A stretch of 64,000 bases of DNA from Candidatus Saccharimonadota bacterium (GTDB taxonomy: Bacteria; Patescibacteriota; Saccharimonadia; Saccharimonadales; Saccharimonadaceae): NCBI GenBank assembly GCA_017561575.1, contig JAFZBS010000010.1, positions 84,453-148,452 on the forward strand, given 5' to 3'. Each line of letters opens with the position of its first letter. Position 1 is the first letter of the stretch. Under the pieces are notes generated by a model that searched no databases, was not told the origin of the DNA, and was given only the letters and a program-made list of their open reading frames with translations. The translations under genes and the position numbers were made by a program. This document shows positions 8,742 to 19,100 of the stretch, piece by piece.

Positions 8742-9650
8742 TTACCCCCAAAAACCGCGTTTTTTACTTTTCTTGAACTCTTCTAGGAGTTCTTTTTGTT
8801 TCTTAGATAAATTACTTGGCGTTTCGACAATCACAGTCACAATATGTGGCCCCCTGTCGCCATCCGCTCTAAACGGAACTCCATGACCAGATAGTTTAAA
8901 TGGAGTACCCGATTGAGTTCCAGCTGGCACCTTCATCGTAATTTTACCGTCCACTGTTTCCACATCTATTTCACATCCAAGCGCCGCATCCACCATATCG
9001 ATTTTTTGTTCAGACAGAATAATCGAACCTTCCCTCGTCAAAGATTTATGCGGTTTCACTCGCACTCTCACGTACAAATCACCTTTTTCACTACTTCCCT
9101 CAGGAGCCGGTCCGCCCTTACCGCGTAATCTTACTGACATACCATCATCGATACCGGCAGGAATTTTGACTTTAAGCTCCGTGCCATCTACCGATACTGT
9201 TTTGGTTGTGCCAAAAATCGCTTCCTCAAAAGTCAAAGTTACATTGGTTTGATAATCCGCTCCCCTTCTCGCACGACGCGCTCCCCCAAATCCAAATAAG
9301 CTTCCTAGAATATCATCAAATGCTCCGCCACCGCCAAAGTCAAAGTTAAATGTCTGGCCATTAAAGTTAAAGTTCCCGCCAGAAAACGGATTGCCAGAAA
9401 ATCCACCACCAGCAGCCGAACCACCTACGCCAGCGTGACCAAACTGATCATATCGTGCTCTTTTTTGCTTATCCGACAAGACCTCATGCGCTTCTGAAAT
9501 TTCTTTAAATTTTTCCTCGGCCTCTTTATTCCCTGGATTCTTATCCGGATGATACTTTACCGCAAGCTTCCGGTAAGCTTTTTTGATCTCATCATCTGAC
9601 GCATTTTTACTCACGCCAAGCACTTCATAATAATCTCTTTTTCCTGCCAT
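8742..9650 (-). CDS. dnaJ: DnaJ/CbpA-type J-domain co-chaperone without zinc finger
   Basis: Stimulates the DnaK ATPase and delivers substrates. The J domain occupies about 1-72 with HPD at 34-36. A Gly/Phe-rich segment (about 75-125, [13 protein letters not shown] type) is followed directly by the two C-terminal beta-domains. The four CxxCxGxG zinc repeats of classical DnaJ are absent, so this is the class B (CbpA-like) architecture; 302 residues matches CbpA (~306). AGGAAA precedes the ATG. Transcription starts from a -10 TATAAT (9680-9685) and -35 TTGACT (9703-9708) embedded in a CIRCE operator. No dnaK is visible in the window. Confidence 0.92.
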   Translation of the reverse strand: MAGKRDYYEVLGVSKNASDDEIKKAYRKLAVKYHPDKNPGNKEAEEKFKEISEAHEVLSDKQKRARYDQFGHAGVGGSAAGGGFSGNPFSGGNFNFNGQTFNFDFGGGGAFDDILGSLFGFGGARRARRGADYQTNVTLTFEEAIFGTTKTVSVDGTELKVKIPAGIDDGMSVRLRGKGGPAPEGSSEKGDLYVRVRVKPHKSLTREGSIILSEQKIDMVDAALGCEIDVETVDGKITMKVPAGTQSGTPFKLSGHGVPFRADGDRGPHIVTVIVETPSNLSKKQKELLEEFKKSKKRGFWG

Positions 9651-9690
9651 CTTAGTTTCCTATATATAATATATAGTATATTATATTATT

Positions 9691-9717
9691 TTAGCACTTA
9701 AGAGTCAAGAGTGCTAA
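9691..9717. promoter_or_regulatory. CIRCE operator (HrcA site) of dnaJ
   Basis: TTAGCACTT (9691-9699), nine-base spacer, GAGTGCTAA (9709-9717): the canonical CIRCE inverted repeat, with one arm differing from the consensus TTAGCACTC at its innermost base. Read on the minus strand, the -35 TTGACT sits in the spacer and the -10 TATAAT follows after 17 bp, so bound HrcA would block RNA polymerase. It overlaps the last codons of the gene at 9698. Confidence 0.92.
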
Positions 9718-10585
9718 TCTCCACTTCTTTTCCAGCTAGAGACAAAATCCAATTTGATAAAACGTTCAGGGTATTTTCATCATTAGTTTCCACAAAACCA
9801 GCCACATCTTCCCCGTCATTCGCATAAATAGCTAAGTATTTCTCACCGAAAAACTCATCCATACGTACATCTATTATATATGCATATTCATCATTAACAA
9901 TAACTTTAAATTGATAAACCAAATCCGTCCCGATACTTTCTCTCTTTACAAGGCTCGTTTCGTCTAGCACCGCGCTAATCGCAACATCGTCAATCTTTTT
10001 CTTCCAATAATCACCAAGAGCATCAGTTATTTTGTAGGATGTTTTTAAGCCAAAGGTATAATCCAGCTGGTACTCATTTTCCCAGCTCACTGTCTTTTCA
10101 GCAAAATCCTTGCAAGAAAAGTTCTGATAAATCCGCTCCGCCTTCGGCACACAAGACATCATCACCGGATAGCCACCCAAATACTCGCTATCAGCATCTG
10201 GCGACCATTCAAATTGCACACTATAAGATTGCTCAATCGTAGGAATATCCACTATAAATTTACCATAATATACTTTTGTGCTCTTATTGTGTCTATATTC
10301 ACTCGTTCCTTCCCTGACCACCGCACCATCTTTTGGAATCTCCCCCGACATATTATTAGAAATAATAGTGTATAACTGATGGAAAATCAAATCCTTCTCA
10401 TTTTGTGGAACATTATTAAAGTATGTTGTAAAATTATCAATTCTGACTTCATCGCCATACGCATTTGTCCTCAGTAAGTTTTTCAGTGTTATCACTAGTA
10501 ATACAATTAAAACCACTCCTACAACAAAACCACCAATTACTAAAGGATTAACTGGCTTTTTTATTTTTTCACTGCTTGGCTCCAT
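9698..10585 (-). CDS. Membrane-anchored protein of unknown function, 295 aa
   Basis: Not recognised. One N-terminal transmembrane helix (about 14-35, LVIGGFVVGVVLIVLLVITL) is followed by a ~255-residue extracytoplasmic domain with two Cys (MMSCVPK, NFSCKDF). No catalytic motif is visible. It starts 8 bp after the stop of the wall hydrolase at 10594 and is probably the last gene of that operon. It may be an accessory envelope protein of the secretion cluster; this is inferred from position only. Its stop codon lies inside the dnaJ CIRCE element. Confidence 0.7.
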   Translation of the reverse strand: MEPSSEKIKKPVNPLVIGGFVVGVVLIVLLVITLKNLLRTNAYGDEVRIDNFTTYFNNVPQNEKDLIFHQLYTIISNNMSGEIPKDGAVVREGTSEYRHNKSTKVYYGKFIVDIPTIEQSYSVQFEWSPDADSEYLGGYPVMMSCVPKAERIYQNFSCKDFAEKTVSWENEYQLDYTFGLKTSYKITDALGDYWKKKIDDVAISAVLDETSLVKRESIGTDLVYQFKVIVNDEYAYIIDVRMDEFFGEKYLAIYANDGEDVAGFVETNDENTLNVLSNWILSLAGKEVEISTLDS

Positions 10586-10593
10586 AAAACCTC

Positions 10594-12441
10594 CTAATTT
10601 CCTACCACATCGAGTAATTCACTCATATTCATTATGCCACTCAGATAGGTAAAGGAAACTCCATACTTATCATTCGTAAAGTAACTAATATCACGTTTTT
10701 TTACATAAGCTGGGGTTGAAGGATATGCCGCTTCCACAGTAGTTACCACATCCCCATCTACCGCCACCACAATTCCAGTATGTCCGCATATGTATCCATC
10801 ACTACACATTGTCGAACCAGCCGTCACCGAAAATACTGCAAACGGGCTGGGCTCCTCACCCTCCGACAAACCATTTGCCCTAGATAGATTATGTGCAACG
10901 TCTTTACCATTTCCCCAACCACGTGACGGATCTCTACCTATACTGGTAAATGCCTGCACAAAGAAGGCCGAGAAAGAAACACAGTTCGTTTTGCCAAACG
11001 GTAAGCCATAATAAGACGCATCTACCGCGCTACTATTATAATAATCTGCAAGTGCTTGAGCTTGCGCATCAGTCAACCCACCATTACTTGCAAGATAACC
11101 AGAACATGTCGAAACCATGTTTGACGACACTCCAACGGTGCTTGAAAGTACACTAGCAAACAATGCCTGCCCCTCAGCATTCGGATGTATCCCGTCACCG
11201 GCTAAATACATAGAAGACTGCGACTGCACAGCAGACTTCCAATCCGCAATTAATACGTTGGAGTTGTCATTCTTCATTTTAGCAAACACATTATTGTTTG
11301 TCGTATAATCATTCTGAGTTGAATAATTCGTCACGAAAACAATTTTTCTTGAACTTCCAACCGTATCTACCACCTCCTGCGCCTCTCTTGAAGTAATGGT
11401 ACTATTCGTACCAAGTGCATAAACAACCGTATCCCCTAGTTTCCCAGTATCCGCCAGCTGTTTCAAAATCGTTATGCCACCTGGATTATCTGCTGTCCCC
11501 GTATAGAATTGTTTACTAGTTTGCGCATATATTTCAGCATTTGGCATCATGCTTTTTATTGCAGACTCGCTACCAACAGTTATAGAGTCACCAATAATCG
11601 TCACGCCACTCCCATCGGCCGAACCAGCATTTGTCGGTCCGAATGAGTTACCACTAATACTCTGTGTAAATTCCAGCCAATGTTCCGCTCTTGCTCCACG
11701 TCCACTCGCCGCCGTTTCCTTATATCTAGGCCGCTCCATAATCCAAACAAAAATTCTCGCCGCATCTTCAGGTGTTTTCGCTGCATCCATTGCTTCACGC
11801 GCAGTCATGTCATCACTAATATAATCAAGCCCCATCGTGCCACCCATATTTCTATATGTTCCCACCTTGACATTCTCAAACTGACTACCTGGTCCAAAGA
11901 AATAATCTAGTTGCACTTCAAGCCAAGCATCAATAACTTCCGCCGGGACCTGTTCCGTAGGATAACCCGTGCTTGAGTCATATTTTGTATATTTCACGTC
12001 AAAATAATCATTAAAGTAATTCGCGGTTCTTGGGTCCGATCTGAGTGGCTCTAAGATTGGCGAATTTGAAATACCACCATAACCAGTAAATTGTGCAATA
12101 CCATAGCCAGGCCCACTCGCACTATCCCCCTCAAACCTGAACGGATTAAAACCCGACTCACCTTCAAAGTTAGCTAAGATGCCTGCTATCCCATTCTCAG
12201 ACAATACATAATTCATCGGATTATTACCAGACAAATAGCTCACCACCTTAGCCATAATGGTATCGCCACTCATATTACTCACAAAACAGGATTTACGACC
12301 AGCCCCAGGATTATAAAAATAGATGCTACTTCGCGCAAAAAATTCCAATTGTTCATCCGTCAACGCAGAAACGGGTACTGGAAAAGAAGTGCCTATTATT
12401 ACCACCATCAATACAGCAACAAGTTTTCGTAAAACCTTCAT
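10594..12441 (-). CDS. Secreted wall hydrolase: lysozyme-like + SGNH + CHAP domains
   Basis: A 615-residue exported protein with signal peptide (about 1-26). Residues ~60-260 resemble the phage-tail lysozyme/transglycosylase fold, with Glu in NFEGESGFNP (91-100) and GYGIAQFTGYGG. Residues ~278-440 are an SGNH-hydrolase domain with GDSIT (284-288), GTNS and DGIH (416-419) as the catalytic Ser/Asp-His blocks. Residues ~475-600 are a CHAP domain with Cys487 (TNCVSF), His554 (CGHTGIVV) and Glu570. It could cut glycan, remove acetyl groups and cleave peptide. Position before virB4 suggests a VirB1-like role. Start ATG follows TGtTATAAT by 6 nt with no Shine-Dalgarno: a leaderless mRNA. Confidence 0.85.
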   Translation of the reverse strand: MKVLRKLVAVLMVVIIGTSFPVPVSALTDEQLEFFARSSIYFYNPGAGRKSCFVSNMSGDTIMAKVVSYLSGNNPMNYVLSENGIAGILANFEGESGFNPFRFEGDSASGPGYGIAQFTGYGGISNSPILEPLRSDPRTANYFNDYFDVKYTKYDSSTGYPTEQVPAEVIDAWLEVQLDYFFGPGSQFENVKVGTYRNMGGTMGLDYISDDMTAREAMDAAKTPEDAARIFVWIMERPRYKETAASGRGARAEHWLEFTQSISGNSFGPTNAGSADGSGVTIIGDSITVGSESAIKSMMPNAEIYAQTSKQFYTGTADNPGGITILKQLADTGKLGDTVVYALGTNSTITSREAQEVVDTVGSSRKIVFVTNYSTQNDYTTNNNVFAKMKNDNSNVLIADWKSAVQSQSSMYLAGDGIHPNAEGQALFASVLSSTVGVSSNMVSTCSGYLASNGGLTDAQAQALADYYNSSAVDASYYGLPFGKTNCVSFSAFFVQAFTSIGRDPSRGWGNGKDVAHNLSRANGLSEGEEPSPFAVFSVTAGSTMCSDGYICGHTGIVVAVDGDVVTTVEAAYPSTPAYVKKRDISYFTNDKYGVSFTYLSGIMNMSELLDVVGN

Positions 12442-12447
12442 ATTTTT

Positions 12448-12456
12448 ATTATAACA
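12448..12456 (-). promoter_or_regulatory. Extended -10 promoter, leaderless, of the wall hydrolase
   Basis: TGtTATAAT on the minus strand ends 6 nt before the ATG at 12441. It lies between virB4 and the hydrolase, so the hydrolase can be transcribed separately. Confidence 0.7.
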
Positions 12457-12459
12457 TAT

Positions 12460-14283
12460 TTATTTTGCAGCGTTTGGATTTGTCGTAATTAAGCTTTCTT
12501 CGGTTTCACTGGCAATAATCTGAATATGCACATGGTTTTGCCCAGCAAAGAACAAACCCTGCCCAACTGGGAAATTCGCAAGCCTTCGTTTCTCTTCTTC
12601 TGTCAATTTAAATACATCCGACAAAACATCTACCGCCGATGCCGACTGCTTTAACAACAACTGCATTGACGAGTTAGCCACAATCGCGCGACCCATTTTA
12701 GAGCCCATGAAATCTTCCACGTCCTGTGTAATCGTTGTCAGACCAAGATAATATTTCCTTGCACGCTTCGCCAAAGAGAATAGGAAATTAGAAGAATCTT
12801 CATATTTCATCAACTGCCACGCCTCATCCACAATCAGAAGACGTTTCTTTTGTTGTGCTCTCACCACATTCCAAATATGTGACAATACAATATACATTGC
12901 TACCGGACGCAACTCGTCCTCAAGATCCCGAATATTAAACACAACCATCTGGTTATTGATGTCAACGTTACTCTGCTGTGAGAAAATACCAGCAAAAGTA
13001 CCAGTTGTATATTTTCGAAGCCTTTGCGCGAGATCTGGACCAGTTCCGCCCATATGAAGTAAAGTATCGTATAAATTTGCAATTGTTGGCGGCATTGACT
13101 GATGCGTTAAAGGATCCGAAGTAATACCAGCTCGTGCATAAGTATCAATCAACGCTTGGTCAAGATCCGCTTCTTCATTGGCTGTAAGCGCTGGGGCCAC
13201 CTGACCACTTACATTAACTTGCTGAACGCCACCTAACATTAGCCTAAACAACCCATGTAAAGTTACTAGATTTGCTCGCAAAGCGTCATTTGCATCTTCA
13301 GAATCAACCACCTTTGGCAAATCAAACGGGTTAATCCTTACATCCGAATTGAGCGACAATCGGATATACGAACCGCCTACTGCATCACAAAGCTTTGCAT
13401 ATTCATTTTCTGGGTCAATAATTAACACCTCGGCGCCCACCATCATCGAACGGAGCGCCTCAAGCTTCACGGTAAATGATTTACCAGCACCAGACTTTGC
13501 AAACACTACCATGTTGGCATTCTCAAGGCTAAATCTATCAAAAATCACCAAACCATTATTGTGCATATTCACGCCATACAAAATGCCCTTATCCTGCGTT
13601 AAGTCAGCTGACGTAAATGGGAAACTAGTCGAAATTGCACCAGTATTCATGTTTCTACGAATTTGCAATTGGTCCGAGCATTGTGGCATGATTGAGTTAA
13701 GACCTTGCTCCTGTTGTGACGACGCAACCTTTGAAAAAATCATTTGACGCCCAAAAATCGTCTCAACTTTTTGCTGTACAAATTTCAATTCGTCAAGCGA
13801 ATCTGCCCACAAAGTTACATATAGTCCGAACCTAAAGAAACGCTCCGCGCCAACTTGAAGCTGATCGCGTAATTCTTCAGCATCATTAATGGCAGCCTCA
13901 AGTTCTGGGTCTCTCACCCTTCCTTTTTCAGCATTTAAATTCATTGATGCCTCGAGCTGAGTCACCTTCGTTCTTAGGTTTTTCATCACCACCGCAGATT
14001 CAACTGGGTAAATGTACATCGACACATCAATTACTTCGTCCATATTAATAATCGGCGAAATCCAACCAGTATACAAAGTTCTTGGATATCCATAAACATA
14101 CATCGTTCGCCCATACTTCGTACCAAGTCTAAAATAATCTGAATGAATTTCAATCGCTGACGGAGAGATTAAATCACGTAAAGTATTTGTACCTTGTTCA
14201 AACGCCTGCTGTATTTGTGCCATCTCAGCCGCTTCAGCCTGCGCCGCAATCTCCGCCGGTGTTAATTGCTTCTTCTTAGCCAT
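12460..14283 (-). CDS. virB4: VirB4-family type IV secretion ATPase
   Basis: Energises assembly or substrate transport in a type IV secretion apparatus. The N-terminal ~250 residues are the VirB4/CagE membrane-interacting region. Walker A SGAGKS is at 264-269, LIIDPENEY at about 287-295, and Walker B RLLIVDEAW at 481-489, followed by a TraC/VirB4-type TITQDVEDF segment. 607 residues is shorter than Agrobacterium VirB4 (~790). It follows the TraC-like gene by 1 bp and is in one operon with prgI. No VirB11 or VirD4 homologue is seen in the window. Confidence 0.9.
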   Translation of the reverse strand: MAKKKQLTPAEIAAQAEAAEMAQIQQAFEQGTNTLRDLISPSAIEIHSDYFRLGTKYGRTMYVYGYPRTLYTGWISPIINMDEVIDVSMYIYPVESAVVMKNLRTKVTQLEASMNLNAEKGRVRDPELEAAINDAEELRDQLQVGAERFFRFGLYVTLWADSLDELKFVQQKVETIFGRQMIFSKVASSQQEQGLNSIMPQCSDQLQIRRNMNTGAISTSFPFTSADLTQDKGILYGVNMHNNGLVIFDRFSLENANMVVFAKSGAGKSFTVKLEALRSMMVGAEVLIIDPENEYAKLCDAVGGSYIRLSLNSDVRINPFDLPKVVDSEDANDALRANLVTLHGLFRLMLGGVQQVNVSGQVAPALTANEEADLDQALIDTYARAGITSDPLTHQSMPPTIANLYDTLLHMGGTGPDLAQRLRKYTTGTFAGIFSQQSNVDINNQMVVFNIRDLEDELRPVAMYIVLSHIWNVVRAQQKKRLLIVDEAWQLMKYEDSSNFLFSLAKRARKYYLGLTTITQDVEDFMGSKMGRAIVANSSMQLLLKQSASAVDVLSDVFKLTEEEKRRLANFPVGQGLFFAGQNHVHIQIIASETEESLITTNPNAAK

Positions 14284-14284
14284 T

Positions 14285-15181
14285 TTATTCCTCCTTCTCT
14301 CCCTTTTTCACATACATTGCCGTCACTTTATTAAAATCAACGAGCGGTTCCCTGACTGCCGTATCCGGATTATTAAAGTTATAGTAAAGTTCCGCTAGTT
14401 CCCTTGTATTCAACCTGACCGAATTAATACCAATTTGAAATAGACCAGAAATGACCGATTCCACTCTAGTATTTAACTCTGTTAAAGCCTTGTCGTACGT
14501 CGCCCTATCGATTCGTGTCACTTCCATCGGTTTAACTCTACTAAATGATTTAAAGAAATTCTTCGTTTGCTGTAAAACTTTTTCAGCATCCGGCGAAGTA
14601 TAATACGGTATCACGATAAAGAATGATTTATCCATAATATTAGCTTCCTGCGACAAAATATCAATAAAGTTAATATAATCATCCATTAATACACCAAGTA
14701 GCATATTGTCATTATTGCGGCGAATTTCACTTAACTTATCAATATAAGGACCAATATCAACTCTTTGCGACCTAATCAATATTTGCGTAGTAAATCTCAG
14801 AGAGTTTAAGAAATTTTGATAAGAATACTCTACTGCATCACGCTCGATATCACTCATAAGGTCAAAGTTAATCGACTTACAAGCCACTACAGCTCTAAAT
14901 GAGCCGTCTTTCATAATCACCACATTATCACGAAGCTCGGAAATCAGCAGCGAAGCTTGCGTCGAAGTTGGGAGTTCTTTATTTGGTGAAACTGGTGCCG
15001 CCGCCTGAGCATTCATCGCCATCGCACCCAAATTCTGGGCCTGCATTTGTTGTTGCGTCATATTTTGACCCGGCATCATCTGCATGCCAGGTTGAGCGTT
15101 TTGCATTGGCATCCCAGGCATCATGCCAGCATTTGGCATATTTTGGTTTGGTAGTATTTGTTGTGGCTGTTGTGGATTCAT
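14285..15181 (-). CDS. TraC/VirB4 N-terminal-domain protein without ATPase
   Basis: 298 residues from ATG 15181. The first ~75 residues are Met/Gln/Pro-rich low complexity. The rest (LLISELRDNVVIMKDGSFRAVV onward) resembles the N-terminal region of TraC/VirB4 proteins, but no Walker motif follows. An alternative ATG at 15220 would overlap prgI by 32 bp and has AAAGG only a few bases upstream. At 15181 there is no Shine-Dalgarno but an A8 run, so the start is uncertain. Located between prgI and virB4, it probably partners the ATPase at the membrane. Confidence 0.7.
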   Translation of the reverse strand: MNPQQPQQILPNQNMPNAGMMPGMPMQNAQPGMQMMPGQNMTQQQMQAQNLGAMAMNAQAAAPVSPNKELPTSTQASLLISELRDNVVIMKDGSFRAVVACKSINFDLMSDIERDAVEYSYQNFLNSLRFTTQILIRSQRVDIGPYIDKLSEIRRNNDNMLLGVLMDDYINFIDILSQEANIMDKSFFIVIPYYTSPDAEKVLQQTKNFFKSFSRVKPMEVTRIDRATYDKALTELNTRVESVISGLFQIGINSVRLNTRELAELYYNFNNPDTAVREPLVDFNKVTAMYVKKGEKEE

Positions 15182-15188
15182 TTTTTTT

Positions 15189-16073
15189 CTAATGTAGCGA
15201 CACAAAAGCTTCGCTATCATCCTTTCTGTTTATTCGATTAGCTTCCTTCGCAATTGTCGCAACTGTATAATCGGAATTATTTGCTAATTCCATTATACTA
15301 TTATTTACTGGTTTTGTAACTGGGTTTTCTGCTTGTGCTACAACTGGCTCCGGAGCAGTACGCTGTATAATTTCTACTCTATCTTGAACAAAATCTTGTC
15401 CGCTTTGGGTAGTATCAAGCCTTGGCCGTAGCTCAATTCCATGCCCCTTTACTATAGTTTCAGGTTCACTTGCAAAAGACGTACTATGACTTTGGATCGC
15501 CTCTCTCATCTCACGAATTGCCTCTTGATGCCTATCATCTTTTTCTTGGTCAACCGCCCTTGCTATAACACCAGATTGATAACTATCAAACATATCATTC
15601 ATCGCATTCGCCTCTGCAATCAAATCTTCTCGCATTGAATTATTCACAGATCCTTTTATAGCAAAACCTTCGCTATCCACAATATCCGCCAAAAACGACA
15701 ATCTATGCGTTGCTTCTTCACCAGAAATATTACGTGTCCTCACGTCCTCAACAATCTTCGGCGCTGTAATTAGAATTGTAGATTCTTTTTGTCCAGGTTT
15801 CCAAAGCCTTGTACGAGGTTTGATATAATATGAAACTACAGCAGCAAGATACGTTTCCATCGGCTGATCTTTTTTAAGAGGCAAAGCCAAAGCCAAGAAA
15901 AACAAAGCAAACGGTATCGGCAATATTGCAACTAGCGGGAACAATTGGAATAACCCCACAGTTAGCGCAATCAACCCGCCCGCCACCAGAAGATAAACGA
16001 ATTGACGGAAATTAAACGGACCTATTAATTTATCGTCCGCCTCAACATCCTGAGGTACCTTATATTGCGCCAT
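15189..16073 (-). CDS. PrgI-family (VirB3-like) membrane protein
   Basis: Inner-membrane component found beside VirB4 in type IV systems of Gram-positive and CPR bacteria. The N-terminus MAQYKVPQDVEADDKLIGPFNFRQFVYLL is the PrgI-family opening, followed by two adjacent transmembrane helices (about 24-44 and 47-66). A ~220-residue charged cytoplasmic tail is much longer than in classical VirB3. First gene of the prgI-traC-virB4 unit. An extended -10 TGcTATAAT (16085-16093, minus strand) lies 11 nt before the ATG, and a terminator for the upstream gene lies just beyond it. Confidence 0.85.
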   Translation of the reverse strand: MAQYKVPQDVEADDKLIGPFNFRQFVYLLVAGGLIALTVGLFQLFPLVAILPIPFALFFLALALPLKKDQPMETYLAAVVSYYIKPRTRLWKPGQKESTILITAPKIVEDVRTRNISGEEATHRLSFLADIVDSEGFAIKGSVNNSMREDLIAEANAMNDMFDSYQSGVIARAVDQEKDDRHQEAIREMREAIQSHSTSFASEPETIVKGHGIELRPRLDTTQSGQDFVQDRVEIIQRTAPEPVVAQAENPVTKPVNNSIMELANNSDYTVATIAKEANRINRKDDSEAFVSLH

Positions 16074-16084
16074 ATATAATATAT

Positions 16085-16093
16085 ATTATAGCA
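16085..16093 (-). promoter_or_regulatory. Extended -10 promoter of the prgI operon
   Basis: TGcTATAAT on the minus strand, 11 nt from the prgI ATG; it re-initiates transcription right after the terminator at 16117-16146. Confidence 0.65.
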
Positions 16094-16116
16094 TAATACC
16101 TAAAATAAACATAATC

Positions 16117-16146
16117 AAAAAACCGCCTTTTAAAGAGCGGTTTTTT
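16117..16146 (-). terminator. Terminator after the TrbL/VirB6-like gene
   Basis: Stem AACCGC/GCGGTT (16121-16126 with 16137-16142), flanked by A and T runs on both sides, so it can work in either direction. It separates the 16150 gene from the prgI operon. Confidence 0.8.
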
Positions 16147-16149
16147 TAA

Positions 16150-19100
16150 TTAATAGCTCTCAGGATCCCTGAGTAATTCCTTCAGATATTCCCTAAGGAC
16201 ATAATTGTCTGCATATGGGTCATCTCTACGATATCGTCTATATTGCTCCGCAATATATGATTCCTTGCCAAGTTGCTCTTCGATATACTTCAATGACTCA
16301 TCATAAAAACCTTCATCGTCATCCCGGAAATCTTGCCACAAATCGTCAATATGTCCCACAAATTCATTTCTCTTTACCTCATCGTAAACCTCAGCTCTCG
16401 GTTCTTCTTCCGTAGCCGTATCGCCTTCGGTTGATTTTTTATCGGTCTTCGCCTTCACATATTCATCTTTCAACTTTTTACGATCATTTTCAAGCTTCTG
16501 AGTAATCACCACTTCGTTATCAAGATCGAGCCACTCACGCACCCAGTCTTTCGCATTGTTTGCTGCACCAGAACGACGAGTCCTATAAATCTGATTCAAC
16601 TTGCCCTTAGCATCGAGCAATTGCCTAAATTGTGCCCCCGCCATTTTCTTTCTAAGCGCCGCCATATCCTTTTCACGCTCCGCTTTTGCCTGTTCTGGTG
16701 GCAAGTCACCATATCTAGTCTGAATTTCAGCTTCTTCCTTAATCAATTCTTCACGCTCCAAAATCGCTTCATCAGACCAATCCTCCATTTTGGTATTTTC
16801 ATATTCACTCACGAGATGGTTAAACAGCGCATCGCGATAATCCGAACGAAGACCCAAAATCTGCGACGGAGTTTGATCCTGGATATATTTCATCGTCTTC
16901 TCGCGGAAATGCGCCTCTGCGGCCTTACTATGATACAATGGGTCCTCACTATTCTCCCATCTTGGTCCTTTTTCCGCATCGTAGCCAGTCAAGAAACTTA
17001 CCGCATTCTTGAGCTGCTCACTACCAGACAAATACTTAAGGCTTGCTGAAATAAACTGTGGCCCAATCGATGTTTCAATCTCTTTACGTTTCGCAAGATA
17101 TGCTTCCTCATCAAACACACCATTCTTCGTGTAGGTTTTTATCAACATCTGGTCCAAATTACCATACGCCGTCCTCTCCACATTATCAAGCGAAGTACCC
17201 TCAACCAACACTTTCATTGGGCGTTTTGACTTACGCATAAATTTATGCTCCGGATTACCATAATCCCAGTCTTCATATTCACCAGTAATGTATTCTTCAA
17301 GCGACAAATTAGCGTTCTGCCTTTTATTTTTATTATAAGTTTGCGCCGTCTCAAGATTAATATACTTTCCAAACCTTCTTAAGAATGGGTCATTATCTTT
17401 TACTTCAAACATCAAGAAGCTTGCAATTGCCTGCGAAGCATGCGTACCAAGCTGCACGCCCTTCTCGCTCTCCAAAACATTCTCTAGCTGTAAACGCAAC
17501 AAATCTGTATCGCCACGTTGGTTCAAAATCCTAAGTCCTGCAATAATTGCATCGATATTCTTCGCTGGATCTGCTTTCTTTGTTAACTCAGCCAATCTAT
17601 ATTCCACGTCCCTAGTTGGAGGGGTCAACTCAAAATACTTCTGCATCTTATTTTCCACAATCTTCTTCTGCGTATCATATGCTTGCGCCGCAGATGCTGC
17701 TGCATACTGCACTGTCTGCTCATTTCCGTTCATGAGCTTAAACACTTCTTCATAACGCCTTTCCGCAGCCTCGCGGTCCGCAATTTCATGTCTCCTATAA
17801 TCAGTCCTTCCCTCATTTTCTCTATCAAAATGAGAATTAATTGCGTCTTCATATCTCTTGTGCCTACCCATAGCATTACGATACTGAATATCCTCACCTC
17901 GTGCAACTTCTGCCGCAGCAAGATCGGACTCTCTTATCATCTCTCTATCTAACGCATCGAGTCTTGCCTTTCTCGCTACATTTCCGCCACTTAAATCACC
18001 GACACCCTCTTGCATATTATCTTTGTGGCGATTCACAATCCTACCATAACGAATATTCCTAATAATATTCCTATACGTCTCCTCACCTTCACGCGACAAA
18101 ACTTTGCCATCCTTATCCCTATAATTTCGCATCGCGCCATATGCCAAACCTCTATTTTTAATCACCTCATTATACTCTCTTGTTTCCTCTTCTCTAGCAA
18201 TCTTCCTATCGCTTAAATACTGTCTGAGTTTCAAAGATGGCGTGTAAACATTGTTAGCCGACAAAAACCTTGCATTTGTTGCCTGCCTACGCGACTCTGC
18301 CCAACTTCGGTTCATTGAAAGCGGTTTTGCCATAAAACCAGTAAGCTTTGAGTTGATCGTACCAAGCACAGTACCACTCATCTTCATCAACGACCACGCA
18401 AAGAAGAGTGGGAATATTTGTACTGCAATACCAAGTATTAGCCCAAATGTGTCTCCCGAGCTTGCAATAATTGCCCAACCAGCAAGAGATGACGCGCCAA
18501 ACAACAACGAGAACATCGGATAAAACACCAACATTCTAATCAGTAGCTGCTTCCATTTTTTAAACCATTGCTCCGTGTTTGGCAACATATATGCCACTAT
18601 TGCCAGTGGGGAAACCATAATAAGAAGCGCCACCACCGCCTGCCTCATTGCAATCGTAACAAGGCCAATCACTACAGCTGTAATTGCACCAAGCACCGTT
18701 GGTATTAACATCCAAATTGCACCAGTTTCAACCGCAATTACACCAGCTCCCACCGCCAATATTGTCCCATCCGCGAATGCTCCATATACGCTAGACATCT
18801 TAACTCCCCCAGCAATATTCGCCGTGCCAATCGTCGCTTCTTCAACAGCCGTAAACACGCCCCTAAGGCTACTACCAATAACGTTCGAAAAATCCACCGC
18901 CAAAAGACATACCACAAACGATAAATTCACCAAAATTGCCGTCACGATTAACTTTGGCAAAGCCTTTTTTATGCCATAATTCGTTATTCCATACCCTGTT
19001 AATTGCGAAATTACCACCACTAGCAAAAAGATAACAAACACTATATTCGTTATGCCTCTTGCATACTTCCATATCTCGTAAATTGGCGTCCCGTCCTTCA

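Noticed and set aside
15181..15188. A8 run before the TraC-like ATG as a programmed frameshift between prgI and the TraC-like gene
   Set aside because: prgI has its own stop just before the run and no downstream stimulatory structure is seen.
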